This document shows positions 10,406 through 17,946 of a stretch of 64,000 nt of DNA, one piece after another. The DNA comes from Aquabacterium sp. A3. GTDB lineage: Bacteria; Pseudomonadota; Gammaproteobacteria; Burkholderiales; Burkholderiaceae_C. Positions within the stretch are counted from its first letter, which is position 1, and the number at the start of each line of letters is the position of its first letter. The notes below the pieces were generated by a model. The model was not told the DNA's origin, did no database searches, and saw only the letters and a program-made list of their open reading frames with translations. The translations under genes were made by a program, and so were the position numbers. Location of the stretch: positions 2,054,089 through 2,118,088 of the forward strand of contig NZ_JBBPEV010000001.1 of assembly GCF_038069945.1 (NCBI RefSeq), read 5' to 3'.

Positions 10406-11527
10406 CTACCCTGCAGCTAGCCGGTCTGGGGTTGGACCGCTGGCACGTTCTTCGGAACAAAGCCCATAGTCGCGGGCAACTGCTCCGGCAACGGCATAGC
10501 CGTGATTTGCCAGCCTGTCGAACTCATCCCGACTGAGCTTCTTGAGCGATGTGTCGAAGGATTTTGCAAACGCGGCATCAGCCGTGGTCTCGTTCAGTCC
10601 GCGGGTGCCGATGATGAGTAGCGCACCCGCCTCGGGATAGCGCTGCAGATAGTTTGCAAATGCCCTCACTCTCAGCGCCCTACACTGCTCCATCACGATG
10701 TCCATGAGCCGCTTGACGCGAAAGGGGCTTAGGGGGCCCGCATCCATTCCCTCAGCGAGGGGGGCCCCGGCGTCGGAAACGATGACATAGTCACCGGCAA
10801 TCTTGGCCTTCTGCGTCCCTGGATGAAAGAACGGTTCGGCACCCAGGTTGTCGTACAGGCCGCCGTCATACAGGTGCAAGCGTCGGTACTTGATATCAAC
10901 AGGCTTGCGGTCTTCGGGCGTGGTACCCCATTCGCCGTAGCGCCACTCGAAGTCTTTCGGGTCAATCGCCAGAGGACCAAAGCCGACTGGAAACGCGGCC
11001 GAAACCGCGAGGGCACACCCGAGTGGAAAATTGGGAGTCTCGGCGTAACCCAGGGCCCAATCTCCAATCTCTGTTCCTTTGAAGCGAAAGCGCTTTCCAT
11101 TCTCAGCCGTTGTGCCGTTGATGGACCATTCTGGCTTTTTAGGGATGACGGACAGCGGCACATCCATACCCCAGTTTTCGATGAGCTCACGGGCTAGGAG
11201 GTTGGCGCGAGACATCAAGAACTTCCAGTTCCTGGGCCTCAGCGCCATGCGAAGGGCACCAAGCTGCATGCTTTTCGTGCAGAGCAACTCTGACACCTTA
11301 GGAAAGGTCTCGTCGAGGAAGTGCCGGGACGAGGGCCACTGAAAGTTGCTGCTTTGATATATGAGGCCAGTCAGCAGGCTTCCACCTGAGACTGTGGAGA
11401 TTCGCACTACCTTCTCCAGCAATGACCGCTCGGCCATCCATTTAAGGACGCCCAAGTGAAACGCCATGGCCCTGATGCCGCCGCCTGAGAGTGCCAGGGC
11501 AATCGGACGGTCATACTCGCGGCTCAT
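10406..11527 (-). CDS. Patatin-like phospholipase (CapV-like effector candidate)
   Basis: A 373-residue predicted lipid acyl hydrolase. Oxyanion loop GGGIRA is at 15-20. The nucleophile is probably S47 in TVSGGS; the usual first Gly of GxSxG is Thr, as in several bacterial patatins. SAAFP is near 176-180, and the catalytic Asp is D221 in DGGLYDN. There is no signal peptide, so it acts from the cytoplasm. Such enzymes degrade membrane phospholipids, and CapV of CBASS does so on a cyclic-nucleotide signal. The ATG overlaps the stop of the E2-E1-JAB gene by 4 bases (ATGA), so the two are translationally coupled. The chain ends Leu-Ala-Ala-Gly, a C-terminus that could in principle be adenylated and conjugated. 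That last point is inference. Confidence 0.85.
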   Translation of the reverse strand: MSREYDRPIALALSGGGIRAMAFHLGVLKWMAERSLLEKVVRISTVSGGSLLTGLIYQSSNFQWPSSRHFLDETFPKVSELLCTKSMQLGALRMALRPRNWKFLMSRANLLARELIENWGMDVPLSVIPKKPEWSINGTTAENGKRFRFKGTEIGDWALGYAETPNFPLGCALAVSAAFPVGFGPLAIDPKDFEWRYGEWGTTPEDRKPVDIKYRRLHLYDGGLYDNLGAEPFFHPGTQKAKIAGDYVIVSDAGAPLAEGMDAGPLSPFRVKRLMDIVMEQCRALRVRAFANYLQRYPEAGALLIIGTRGLNETTADAAFAKSFDTSLKKLSRDEFDRLANHGYAVAGAVARDYGLCSEERASGPTPDRLAAG

Positions 11528-13767
11528 CGAACCTCCCCAAGGTGGACGCCCAGGTCAGTCTTGCCTACGATGACTTGCAGAAACGGCAGGCCTTCCTCGG
11601 CCATCGCAATCGCGAGAGCTGCCAACTGACGCTTGTCATCGGTGCTGGGGTTTACGCTGTGCCCATCTGGGTGGCTGTGCCACTCACCAAGGTATCCGAC
11701 AACCTGCCCCGTACGCTCTTGAATCGCCTGCACTTGCGCGAGCAAGCCTTGTACTCCACGCTCAAAATTGGCTGCAGTGCCCTTGCTGTCCGGGGGCGCA
11801 GCAAGTACGTCGACGATGACAATCTGGCGCAACTTGAGGTCGTGATAGCCCAGCAAGACTCCACCGGTCTCGGCTGGAAGATGCGGCTCTCGCAGCGTCC
11901 GTAGCTTTCGGACAAGCCCCTCGTCGGCATGAACGGTGAAATCACCTATGTCCCACTGCAATGGGGATTCAACTGGCACGTCGTATGCAGCAACGGCTCC
12001 TGTCGTGGCGTCCCGCTCCCAGATTTGAATTGCGGCGCCCTCTGGCTGAATGTGGCGGCGTAGCTGTTCAGCCAAGTTTGCAGCATGCACCACGATGGTG
12101 GAGTTCGCCTGCTCGTACGAAATGTCGCGACAGCTAGCACCACTGAAGTATTTGCCAGCATGCTCTTTCAAATGCGTCGTACCCCAAACACTGTTAATGA
12201 TGGCTCGGTAGTACTGCGCCTCCAATGTTGAGAGCCTGAAACGGCGAGCACGGTCTTCGACTAGAAGCACTGAACCATTGCCGGAAGGGGTTACAAATGC
12301 GGACACGTGACGAGCAGCATGTTCCGTGAGGCTTGCTCGCCGCGGAAACTCCAAGGTCGTAGAGCAATCGACCACGAGGTCTGCCGCCTTGAACAGCTCC
12401 TTGATCTCTGGCGTTTCGTCACAGGCATTGGCGGCTACTGCGTTCACCACTCGGGGCAACTCAACGGCCGCGTTCACCAAATGTCGCACCACCAAAGCCT
12501 TGCTTACGCCCACGTCCTCGTTGAACGCAAGGTGTCGCGCAAGGTTATGGGGCTTGATGTGGTCCGGGTCCACAACAGACCACTTTCCCCATCCGCATCG
12601 GGCCCATAGGCTTAGCATTTCGCTACCCAGCGAGCCCACTCCCACCACCACGCCTGCGACCGGACCTTCATCCTTGACGGCGGAGAAGCGCCGAAGCGCC
12701 TTCTCGTCCGGCATAAATAGAACCTGAGCGGCAGCGACCTTGATGTCTCGCCAACCCCTCTCCTCAGGCTGAACACCACCGATGAGGAGCTGCACGGACA
12801 CGGTACCCTTCAGGTTCATGTAGGTACCCAAGGCCAATCCCAGTGCCTGACGCGTCTCCTGCGCGAAAAATGCCAGCCTCTGTATGACCTCTTCCCGGCC
12901 TCCTTCTTCACGTTGAACGGGGATGTTCAGCAGCACGATAACGCTCCTGCCTTCCAACGAAAACTTTTCAGTCCTGCCAGTCAGCAGCGAAGCGAGTTCC
13001 TTACGAAGGATGTCGCCCAGGTCCACACCGCGGGTGGACAATTCCTCGGCGAGCTGGCCCAACGTCTCAGGGCTGGAGACCCGTGTGCCGTGCCTGACGG
13101 CTGGGCAATCGATGTAAATGACATCCGCGGATTTCTCGCCGGCGCCCTCCTTTGTCTGGAGCAGGCGCACGGTGCAGATGCCATCTGCACGCGCCGGTTC
13201 AACCTTGAAGGCCCCAAGGGTCACAGACTTGTCTGCACGAAGAGCGTCAAAGTTGCGGGGCAGCACCAGTTCATAGCCTGTCTCAAAGAACGGCTGTTCT
13301 ACTGGCTGGTCTACAGCGTGGATAGTGCCTGCAGCACTACCCTGCATCCACCATTGAATCCGTTTGAAGAATCGCTGCGGTGTCCATCCACGCATGACAG
13401 CCTCGTCTGGCTCGAAGTAGAGGCACAACGCCCGCGGGCTACCAGGTGGCGCGAGATTGAGATGCATCGCATCCGGAAAGTTCTTCCGCATCGCATAGAC
13501 CGCGGGCGGGTGACCGGCATGCCCGGTGTGAAGAAGGGCAAAACGCTCCGGGCTACGAAGGCCCAGTGTGTTGTGCGTGCTCACACTGTCGCAATGCACA
13601 TCAACGATGAGACCTTCGCGTTCAGTCCCCACTTTGGACCGGACAGCACCGATGACGTCGACGTCCTTGTTCAGGCCTGCGGCTTTGAGCACCTCGAGCA
13701 GCATGGGGAGCCGGAGCTCCTCCACGCTGATGGGGTCGAACTGCACAAGGTCATGGTACTCAATCAT
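11524..13767 (-). CDS. E2-E1-JAB triple-fusion ubiquitin-pathway-like protein
   Basis: A 747-residue fusion. Residues about 60-165 are a Prok-E2_B-like domain (HPPAVYAMRKNFP, HLN at 102-104, candidate catalytic C115 in ALCLYF). Residues about 365-560 are a ThiF/E1 adenylation domain with GVGSLG (376-381), VVDPDHIKPHNLARH (D400, N408, R411) and candidate catalytic C546. Residues about 612-747 are a JAB/JAMM isopeptidase with E633, H697-S-H699-P, S708 and D711, a complete zinc site. Activation, transfer and deconjugation thus sit in one chain. In CBASS these are split between Cap2 and Cap3. I take the ATG at 13767, overlapping the upstream stop by 8 bases, because the longer frame (to 13818) runs deep into the preceding gene. 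No ubiquitin-like gene is nearby. Confidence 0.88.
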   Translation of the reverse strand: MIEYHDLVQFDPISVEELRLPMLLEVLKAAGLNKDVDVIGAVRSKVGTEREGLIVDVHCDSVSTHNTLGLRSPERFALLHTGHAGHPPAVYAMRKNFPDAMHLNLAPPGSPRALCLYFEPDEAVMRGWTPQRFFKRIQWWMQGSAAGTIHAVDQPVEQPFFETGYELVLPRNFDALRADKSVTLGAFKVEPARADGICTVRLLQTKEGAGEKSADVIYIDCPAVRHGTRVSSPETLGQLAEELSTRGVDLGDILRKELASLLTGRTEKFSLEGRSVIVLLNIPVQREEGGREEVIQRLAFFAQETRQALGLALGTYMNLKGTVSVQLLIGGVQPEERGWRDIKVAAAQVLFMPDEKALRRFSAVKDEGPVAGVVVGVGSLGSEMLSLWARCGWGKWSVVDPDHIKPHNLARHLAFNEDVGVSKALVVRHLVNAAVELPRVVNAVAANACDETPEIKELFKAADLVVDCSTTLEFPRRASLTEHAARHVSAFVTPSGNGSVLLVEDRARRFRLSTLEAQYYRAIINSVWGTTHLKEHAGKYFSGASCRDISYEQANSTIVVHAANLAEQLRRHIQPEGAAIQIWERDATTGAVAAYDVPVESPLQWDIGDFTVHADEGLVRKLRTLREPHLPAETGGVLLGYHDLKLRQIVIVDVLAAPPDSKGTAANFERGVQGLLAQVQAIQERTGQVVGYLGEWHSHPDGHSVNPSTDDKRQLAALAIAMAEEGLPFLQVIVGKTDLGVHLGEVR

Positions 13768-14932
13768 CTGAGCACCCCACACGAGGCGCAGCCGCCGTGA
13801 GGATGCTGGAGGCAGCACTCTGGCTGCTGGACTGCAGCTGCAATCCGGCGATGCTGAACTCGAACACCATAGGTCGAGGCTTGACTTGGTTGGGCTGCTC
13901 CATAGTCACCAGGAACCGACGCCCACCCACGGCCTTGAGGTATCGCTCGTAGGCATTGCGGGCCTGAATGTGCGGGGGTTGTTTGAGGTTGGGGTCATAC
14001 GACTCCTCCTTGTCAGGGATAGGCTCGCTTGAGCTCACGATGTAGGCTTGGTCTTTGCCCTCAAGTAGCAGCTCCTTGATTTTTGGCTCCGGCACCGTTT
14101 CCCGCTTACCCTTCTCCTCGCTCAGGGCCTTGTAGCTGCAGTGGTGGGGGATGTTGTACAAGTCCCAGCGCAGACGGTCGTCGTTCCCGTGATAGCGGGT
14201 GATGTTGACGATTTCTTCCAGGTCTTGCCAGCAGGAGTCGCCCACCTGGAGGAAGTCGAACGTTTTGTCGCCACACTTGAAGCGGATGTTGAACACCAGG
14301 GATGCGGAGTTGCGCACGATATCGCCGCCTTCGCAGTGCTTGATGAAGGGCGAATGTGTGAAGAACTCGACTCCATCGGCCTTCAAACTGAAGCCTTGCG
14401 CCAGACTTCCTGCCTCTTCGAAAAGATGGTCACGGGCAGACGCTTCTTCGCCACGCTTTTGCAAGGCAGGCTCCAGCCAGTCCATCAACTCCGGTGGTTT
14501 GGAGAAGACACGGATTCCTTTGCCTTCCAGCAGACGATGCCGCGCCTCTTGCCGCAACAGCAGATATTCCTTCAACTGGTCATCATTGGTGCCCGGTTCG
14601 ATGAGCATGGCCGCAGGCACCCACAGCTCCTTGATTTTGATGCGGTCATCGCCCTGGTACTTCGCGGCGTGTTCGAGCCAGAAGAAGTCGGTACTGCCCT
14701 TTATGTGGTCCTCGTCAGCATGGGTGAAGGCCACCATATCGAAGTAGTCGCGCTTGACCGCCTTGAGTTCCTCGCGCAGCTCCTTGACTAGGTTGACATG
14801 CTTGGTCAGGCCGTCTTCGGACGCCTTGGAATGGTGGAAGTCAAACAGAATGCGCTTGCCGTTGTCCAGGATGATTTGGACGGTGTCCCCGTTACTGACG
14901 GGGTAGAACTTGACGTTGTGAATCTCGGCCAT
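13760..14932 (-). CDS. Metallo-beta-lactamase-fold hydrolase (ComEC/Rec2-type), first gene of the conjugation operon
   Basis: A 390-residue protein without signal peptide. The metal-binding motif is intact: THADEDHIKGS with H71, D73, D75 and H76. Later ligand-like elements are a GDS motif (in LQVGDSCWQD) and PHHCS. NSASLVFNI before the GDS is the pattern seen in ComEC-like MBL domains. MBL enzymes hydrolyse phosphodiesters, thioesters or lactams, and the substrate here is unknown. It could process nucleic acid, a nucleotide messenger or a conjugate. It is the first gene of the MBL, E2-E1-JAB, patatin operon, and its stop overlaps the next start by 8 bases. It takes the place a CD-NTase would hold in CBASS. 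Confidence 0.82.
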   Translation of the reverse strand: MAEIHNVKFYPVSNGDTVQIILDNGKRILFDFHHSKASEDGLTKHVNLVKELREELKAVKRDYFDMVAFTHADEDHIKGSTDFFWLEHAAKYQGDDRIKIKELWVPAAMLIEPGTNDDQLKEYLLLRQEARHRLLEGKGIRVFSKPPELMDWLEPALQKRGEEASARDHLFEEAGSLAQGFSLKADGVEFFTHSPFIKHCEGGDIVRNSASLVFNIRFKCGDKTFDFLQVGDSCWQDLEEIVNITRYHGNDDRLRWDLYNIPHHCSYKALSEEKGKRETVPEPKIKELLLEGKDQAYIVSSSEPIPDKEESYDPNLKQPPHIQARNAYERYLKAVGGRRFLVTMEQPNQVKPRPMVFEFSIAGLQLQSSSQSAASSILTAAAPRVGCSDD

Positions 14933-15093
14933 GAGAGCTCCTGCGAAAGCAAACTACCTCTCGTCTGAGAGGGAGGGGCACAAAGAAGACGTCAGCACCA
15001 CCCCTCAAGCCCTCCGGTCTGAGTTGGAGGAACAGCTAAGGCACCGTCGTTAGCACTCACAACCCTAGAGTGATGACAGTACGATAACACATT

Positions 15094-15151
15094 TTGTATT
15101 ACTAAAAAATTATACAATGAAGCGGTGGGCAATGTAGGAAATCGCCTACAT
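15094..15151 (-). promoter_or_regulatory. AT-rich promoter and inverted repeats upstream of the MBL/E2-E1-JAB/patatin operon
   Basis: On the minus strand a perfect TATAAT lies at 15114-15109 within the only strongly AT-rich stretch nearby. It is bracketed by an inverted pair TTGTAT (15094-15099) / ATACAA (15112-15117). A second, perfect 7-bp inverted repeat, ATGTAGG (15132-15138) / CCTACAT (15145-15151), sits just upstream. These could be operators. From here to the MBL start (14933-15090) there is a leader of about 160 bases with no other signal I recognise. Confidence 0.45.
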
Positions 15152-15167
15152 CCTGGCGCTGACCATG

Positions 15168-15437
15168 CTATTTGGCGGTCTTGTAGAGGCGCAGAGATCG
15201 TCCGTCCTTGGCTCGGCTACGGCTGGCAGGCTTCGCGGGGGCCTTACTCTCGATGACGGCCAGGACGGCTGCGGTACGGTCAGGCAGACTAGGCTCGTGG
15301 TCTGTTCCGAACTCCATAGGGGCTTGACGCCCATCGCAGCAGCACGCAAGGGCAATAGCTTCCACCGGGCCTAGTCGTTTCGACTTCCCGGCAGCTTTTC
15401 CTGATGAACCCGGGGGAGGACCAGAAGTACCCGCCAC
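15168..15437 (-). CDS. Possible small basic protein
   Basis: An 89-residue open frame with a GTG start. It is Gly/Pro/Ser-rich at the N-terminus and Lys/Arg-rich at the C-terminus (KPASRSRAKDGRSLRLYKTAK region). No domain is recognised. It runs in the same direction as the conjugation operon but lies upstream of its probable promoter. It may be a small regulator, or not a gene at all. There is no persuasive ribosome-binding site. Confidence 0.25.
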   Translation of the reverse strand: MAGTSGPPPGSSGKAAGKSKRLGPVEAIALACCCDGRQAPMEFGTDHEPSLPDRTAAVLAVIESKAPAKPASRSRAKDGRSLRLYKTAK

Positions 15438-15611
15438 GCGCTAAACCCTGCTTATTACAAATAGGGCAGACAGAATGCCCCTTCTATGCATGCGTGTCAA
15501 TGTCACACGCGCATTAGATTGATACATCAGCGTAGTACAAAAGATTCTTGCTCAATGTGCAACTACGACTAAAATGCTGACTTAGTTAAACCAGCGAAGC
15601 CATAGGCATTC
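15438..15611. promoter_or_regulatory. Leader region of the small RHH-like gene
   Basis: A short AT-richer spacer between two outward-facing frames. It contains GCGTGT (15492-15497) paired with ACACGC (15505-15510), a possible operator or hairpin. I see no clear promoter and only a weak ribosome-binding site before 15612. Confidence 0.3.
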
Positions 15612-15968
15612 ATGGGAACATCAAAAGCCCACACGCCTCCAACAGAGGCACCTCACGAGATAGAGACGCTTGACCCGGACTCCCTCTCAAAGAGGCAGAG
15701 CAGTCCAGAGCCTCTACACTTAAACCTTCGTGTTACAGGCGATGACGCAATAATCTTCGAACATCTTAAAAGCCGGACTCCTAACATCACCGACTCTTTG
15801 CGTGTCAGGGACTCAGTCAGAACAGCGGTGTACTTGCTTGCGATGCGAGACAAGGGCTCGCCGGTGTTTGTCAAGAACGCTGAGGGTAAGGATGTCGAAG
15901 TCCTTGAGTACCTAGGCGTGTATTACCCTGAACAACCAAGCAAAGCCCGTGCGATCCGGAAGAAGTGA
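15612..15968 (+). CDS. Small protein with ribbon-helix-helix-like core
   Basis: A 118-residue soluble protein. After a polar, Pro-rich N-terminus (1-35), the segment LHLNLRVTGDDAIIFEHLKSR, followed by a linker and VRDSVRTAVYLLAMRDKG, has the strand-helix-helix pattern of Arc/CopG-type DNA-binding proteins. It could be the regulator of the element's cargo, which has inverted repeats upstream of the conjugation operon. No closer family was recognised, and the start lacks a strong ribosome-binding site. Its divergent position relative to the defence operon is typical of an operon repressor, but this is inference. Confidence 0.5.
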   Translation: MGTSKAHTPPTEAPHEIETLDPDSLSKRQSSPEPLHLNLRVTGDDAIIFEHLKSRTPNITDSLRVRDSVRTAVYLLAMRDKGSPVFVKNAEGKDVEVLEYLGVYYPEQPSKARAIRKK

Positions 15969-16303
15969 TCGCTCGCGCATCGATCAGATGCAGGCCACCC
16001 GCGCCTGCTGGATCTACGTACTGCTTGCAACGCCCAAGATGGTCGCAGCAAGGCCTGCCACGTCGGACAGAGACGGCTCCGCGAGCACCTCACCCGGAAC
16101 GTAACAGGACGAACGTCGTTTTCGTTATTTGAGTGGGCTATGAGTGAACGGGCTGAAGTGCGCGTAGCTGTGATGTCAAGCATGCAGGACAGTCAGGCCC
16201 AGGCGACAGTAGCAGAAAGCCCTTTTTGCCGTTCCCCATTCTTGGGATTGACGGGTGGGCACACAGCCCCAACTTGAGTGCGAAGAGATGCGTCGGCTCG
16301 CGC
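15969..16303. other. Gene-free stretch inside the right end of the element
   Basis: I see no gene, terminator or clear repeat here. Short open frames exist on both strands but have neither ribosome-binding sites nor recognisable sequence. It may be remnant DNA left after loss of transposition genes. Confidence 0.4.
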
Positions 16304-16436
16304 TTTTCACTTTATGTGTTGCAAGCGCCCGATCTTTTCACTATTGATGGCATCGGCTTCGCCTGCTGCGACAGACAAGTTGAAAAAGTCGGCTGCTGAC
16401 AAGGGCCTGCTTTTCACTTTTGGTGTCACCCGACAA
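16304..16436 (-). repeat. Right end of the element: three transposase-site-like repeats and terminal repeat
   Basis: TTTTCACT (the inverse of AGTGAAAA) occurs at 16304-16311, 16335-16342 and 16411-16418. It is followed by the terminal GTGTCACCCGACA at 16423-16435. Spacing is wider than at the left end (31 and 76 bases), an asymmetry of left and right arms that is normal for Tn7-like elements. The neighbouring bases 16437-16441 are CGTGA, the candidate target duplicate. Confidence 0.75.
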
Positions 16437-16464
16437 CGTGAAATCGGTTCGTTGAATCAAACGC

Positions 16465-16486
16465 GCCCGGCATGACCGGGCGTTTT
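16465..16486 (+). terminator. Rho-independent terminator, probably the original gyrB terminator
   Basis: GCCCGG (16465-16470) pairs with CCGGGC (16476-16481) around loop CATGA, followed by GTTTTTG. It lies only 24 bases beyond the right copy of CGTGA. In the reconstructed pre-insertion sequence it would start about 31 bases after the gyrB stop codon. Confidence 0.75.
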
Positions 16487-16559
16487 TGTTTCTGATGGGG
16501 GTCTCTGTTCAGGCGGCTTCGGCCATCATCCAGAGTGACACAAGGAGGAGTTTTTTGAC

Positions 16560-17825
16560 ATGCACGAGATCATTTGCCCGCACTGCCACAAGGCGTTCAA
16601 GGTTGACGAGGCGGGTTACGCGGACATCCTGAAGCAGGTGCGCGACAAGGACTTTGAGCAGCAATTGCATGAACGCCTGCACCTGGCCGAGCAGGAGAAA
16701 CGAAACGCCGTCGAGCTGGCGGTGGTCAAGGTCACTGGCGAGTTGCGACAGCAGGCTTCAGCCAAAGAAGTCGAGATTCAGCAACTGAAGGCCAGGCTCG
16801 AAGCCGAATTGCAAAAGACGGCGGCCAGCAAAGACGCAGAGATCCAGGGCCTGAAGGCTCAGCTTGACGCCATCGCGGTCTCGCAAAAGCTGGCCATCAC
16901 CGAGGCGGTGAACGCCGTAGAGAAGGAGCGCGATGCGCTCAAGAGCGGTCTTGAACGGGCGGAGCTTGAAAAGCAGCTGGCCGAGAAGGCGCTGAAGGAC
17001 AAGTACGAGACGCAGATCAAGGACCGTGACGACGCGATCGAGCGCCTGCGCGACATGAAGGCCCGGCTGTCCACCAAGATGGTGGGCGAGACGCTGGAGC
17101 AGCATTGCGAGACCGAGTTCAACCGCATCCGGGCGACGGCCTTTCCTCGGGCCTATTTCGAGAAGGACAACGACGCGCGCACCGGCAGCAAGGGTGACTA
17201 CATCTTCAGGGACAAGGACGAGGCGGGCACAGAGATCGTCTCGATCATGTTCGAGATGAAGAACGAGAGCGACCGCACCGCCACGAAGGGCCGCAACGAA
17301 GACTTCCTGAAAGAGCTGGACAAGGACCGAACGGAAAAGGGGTGCGAGTACGCCGTCCTGGTGTCCTTGCTGGAGCCCGACAGCGAGCTCTACAACTCAG
17401 GGATCGTCGATGTGTCTCATCGGTATCCCAAGATGTACGTGGTGCGGCCGCAGTTCTTCATTCCCATCATCACGCTGCTTCGCAACGCGGCCATGAATTC
17501 GCTCCAGTACAAATCGGAGTTGGCGTTGGTGAAAGCGCAGAACATCGACATCACGAACTTCGAAAACGAGCTGGACTCCTTCAAGGCCGCGTTCGCCAAG
17601 AACTACGACCTGGCCTCCAGGCGCTTCGAGACGGCCATCGCCGAAATCGACAAGTCCATCGATCACCTTCAAAAGACCAAGGACGCATTGTTGGGCGCTG
17701 ACCGCAATCTGCGCCTTGCGAATGACAAGGCCCAGGATGTGACGATCAAGAAGCTGACGCGGGGCAACCCCACGATGGCGCAGAAGTTTTCAGAGCTCAA
17801 AGATGGAGACCCTTCTAATGGCTGA
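16560..17825 (+). CDS. DUF2130 domain protein
   Basis: A 421-residue cytoplasmic protein. It has a small zinc-ribbon-like start (CPHCHKAF at residues 6-13) and a long Glu/Lys-rich coiled coil (about 25-185). A C-terminal DUF2130 domain follows (about 195-400) with TGSKGDYIF and IMFEMKNES, where the D...E-x-K pattern recalls PD-(D/E)XK nucleases. The biochemical role is not established. AAGGAGG at 16542-16548 fixes the ATG. It stands just outside the right end of the mobile element and so was probably the original neighbour of gyrB. Confidence 0.85.
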   Translation: MHEIICPHCHKAFKVDEAGYADILKQVRDKDFEQQLHERLHLAEQEKRNAVELAVVKVTGELRQQASAKEVEIQQLKARLEAELQKTAASKDAEIQGLKAQLDAIAVSQKLAITEAVNAVEKERDALKSGLERAELEKQLAEKALKDKYETQIKDRDDAIERLRDMKARLSTKMVGETLEQHCETEFNRIRATAFPRAYFEKDNDARTGSKGDYIFRDKDEAGTEIVSIMFEMKNESDRTATKGRNEDFLKELDKDRTEKGCEYAVLVSLLEPDSELYNSGIVDVSHRYPKMYVVRPQFFIPIITLLRNAAMNSLQYKSELALVKAQNIDITNFENELDSFKAAFAKNYDLASRRFETAIAEIDKSIDHLQKTKDALLGADRNLRLANDKAQDVTIKKLTRGNPTMAQKFSELKDGDPSNG

Positions 17826-17946
17826 GGTGGCATGGACGATGTGCCCCCCTATGGTTAGGGAGGCCGGCCGCGAAGGCCTTGCCGGCGAGGCCGTACCCAG
17901 ATAGCCTGGGTGCCCACCCAAGGGAACAGGCGTGGGGAGCAGGCGC

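Larger units (their letters stand above)
7934..16436. mobile_element. 8.5-kb Tn7-like (TniB/TniQ-type) element without transposase, carrying defence genes
   Basis: The left end reads TGTTGTCGGGTGACAC and the right end, read inwards, TTGTCGGGTGACACC: a shared, perfectly inverted GTTGTCGGGTGACAC if one flanking base per side is counted. Inside each end are three copies of an AGTGAAAA-type motif pointing inwards (7954, 7974, 7997 on the left; 16304, 16335, 16411 on the right), like TnsB/TniA binding sites. CGTGA occurs at 7929-7933 and 16437-16441, a fitting 5-bp target duplication. Removing the element and one repeat joins the gyrB stop codon to a terminator at 16465. Caveat: with this duplication the two ends differ by two terminal bases. 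No tnsA/B/C, tniQ or other transposase is encoded, so it is non-autonomous or decayed. Confidence 0.72.

Noticed and set aside
10406..15968. Calling the conjugation operon a standard type II CBASS
   Set aside because: No CD-NTase motif (GS...DxD) was found in any cargo gene, and E1, E2 and JAB are fused in one chain with an added MBL gene, unlike Cap2/Cap3 loci.
7934..16436. Integron, prophage or integrase-type genomic island
   Set aside because: No tyrosine or serine recombinase, tRNA target or long direct att repeats. The inverted ends with internal repeats fit a DDE-type Tn7-like element better.
16278..16475. A 65-codon frame running out of the right element end
   Set aside because: It crosses the repeats, the terminal sequence and the flank, and ends in the terminator. 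No gene-like features.
17826..17946. Riboswitch upstream of the third PEP-CTERM gene
   Set aside because: There are G/C-rich hairpins but none of the conserved cores of c-di-GMP, cobalamin or other riboswitches that I could match.
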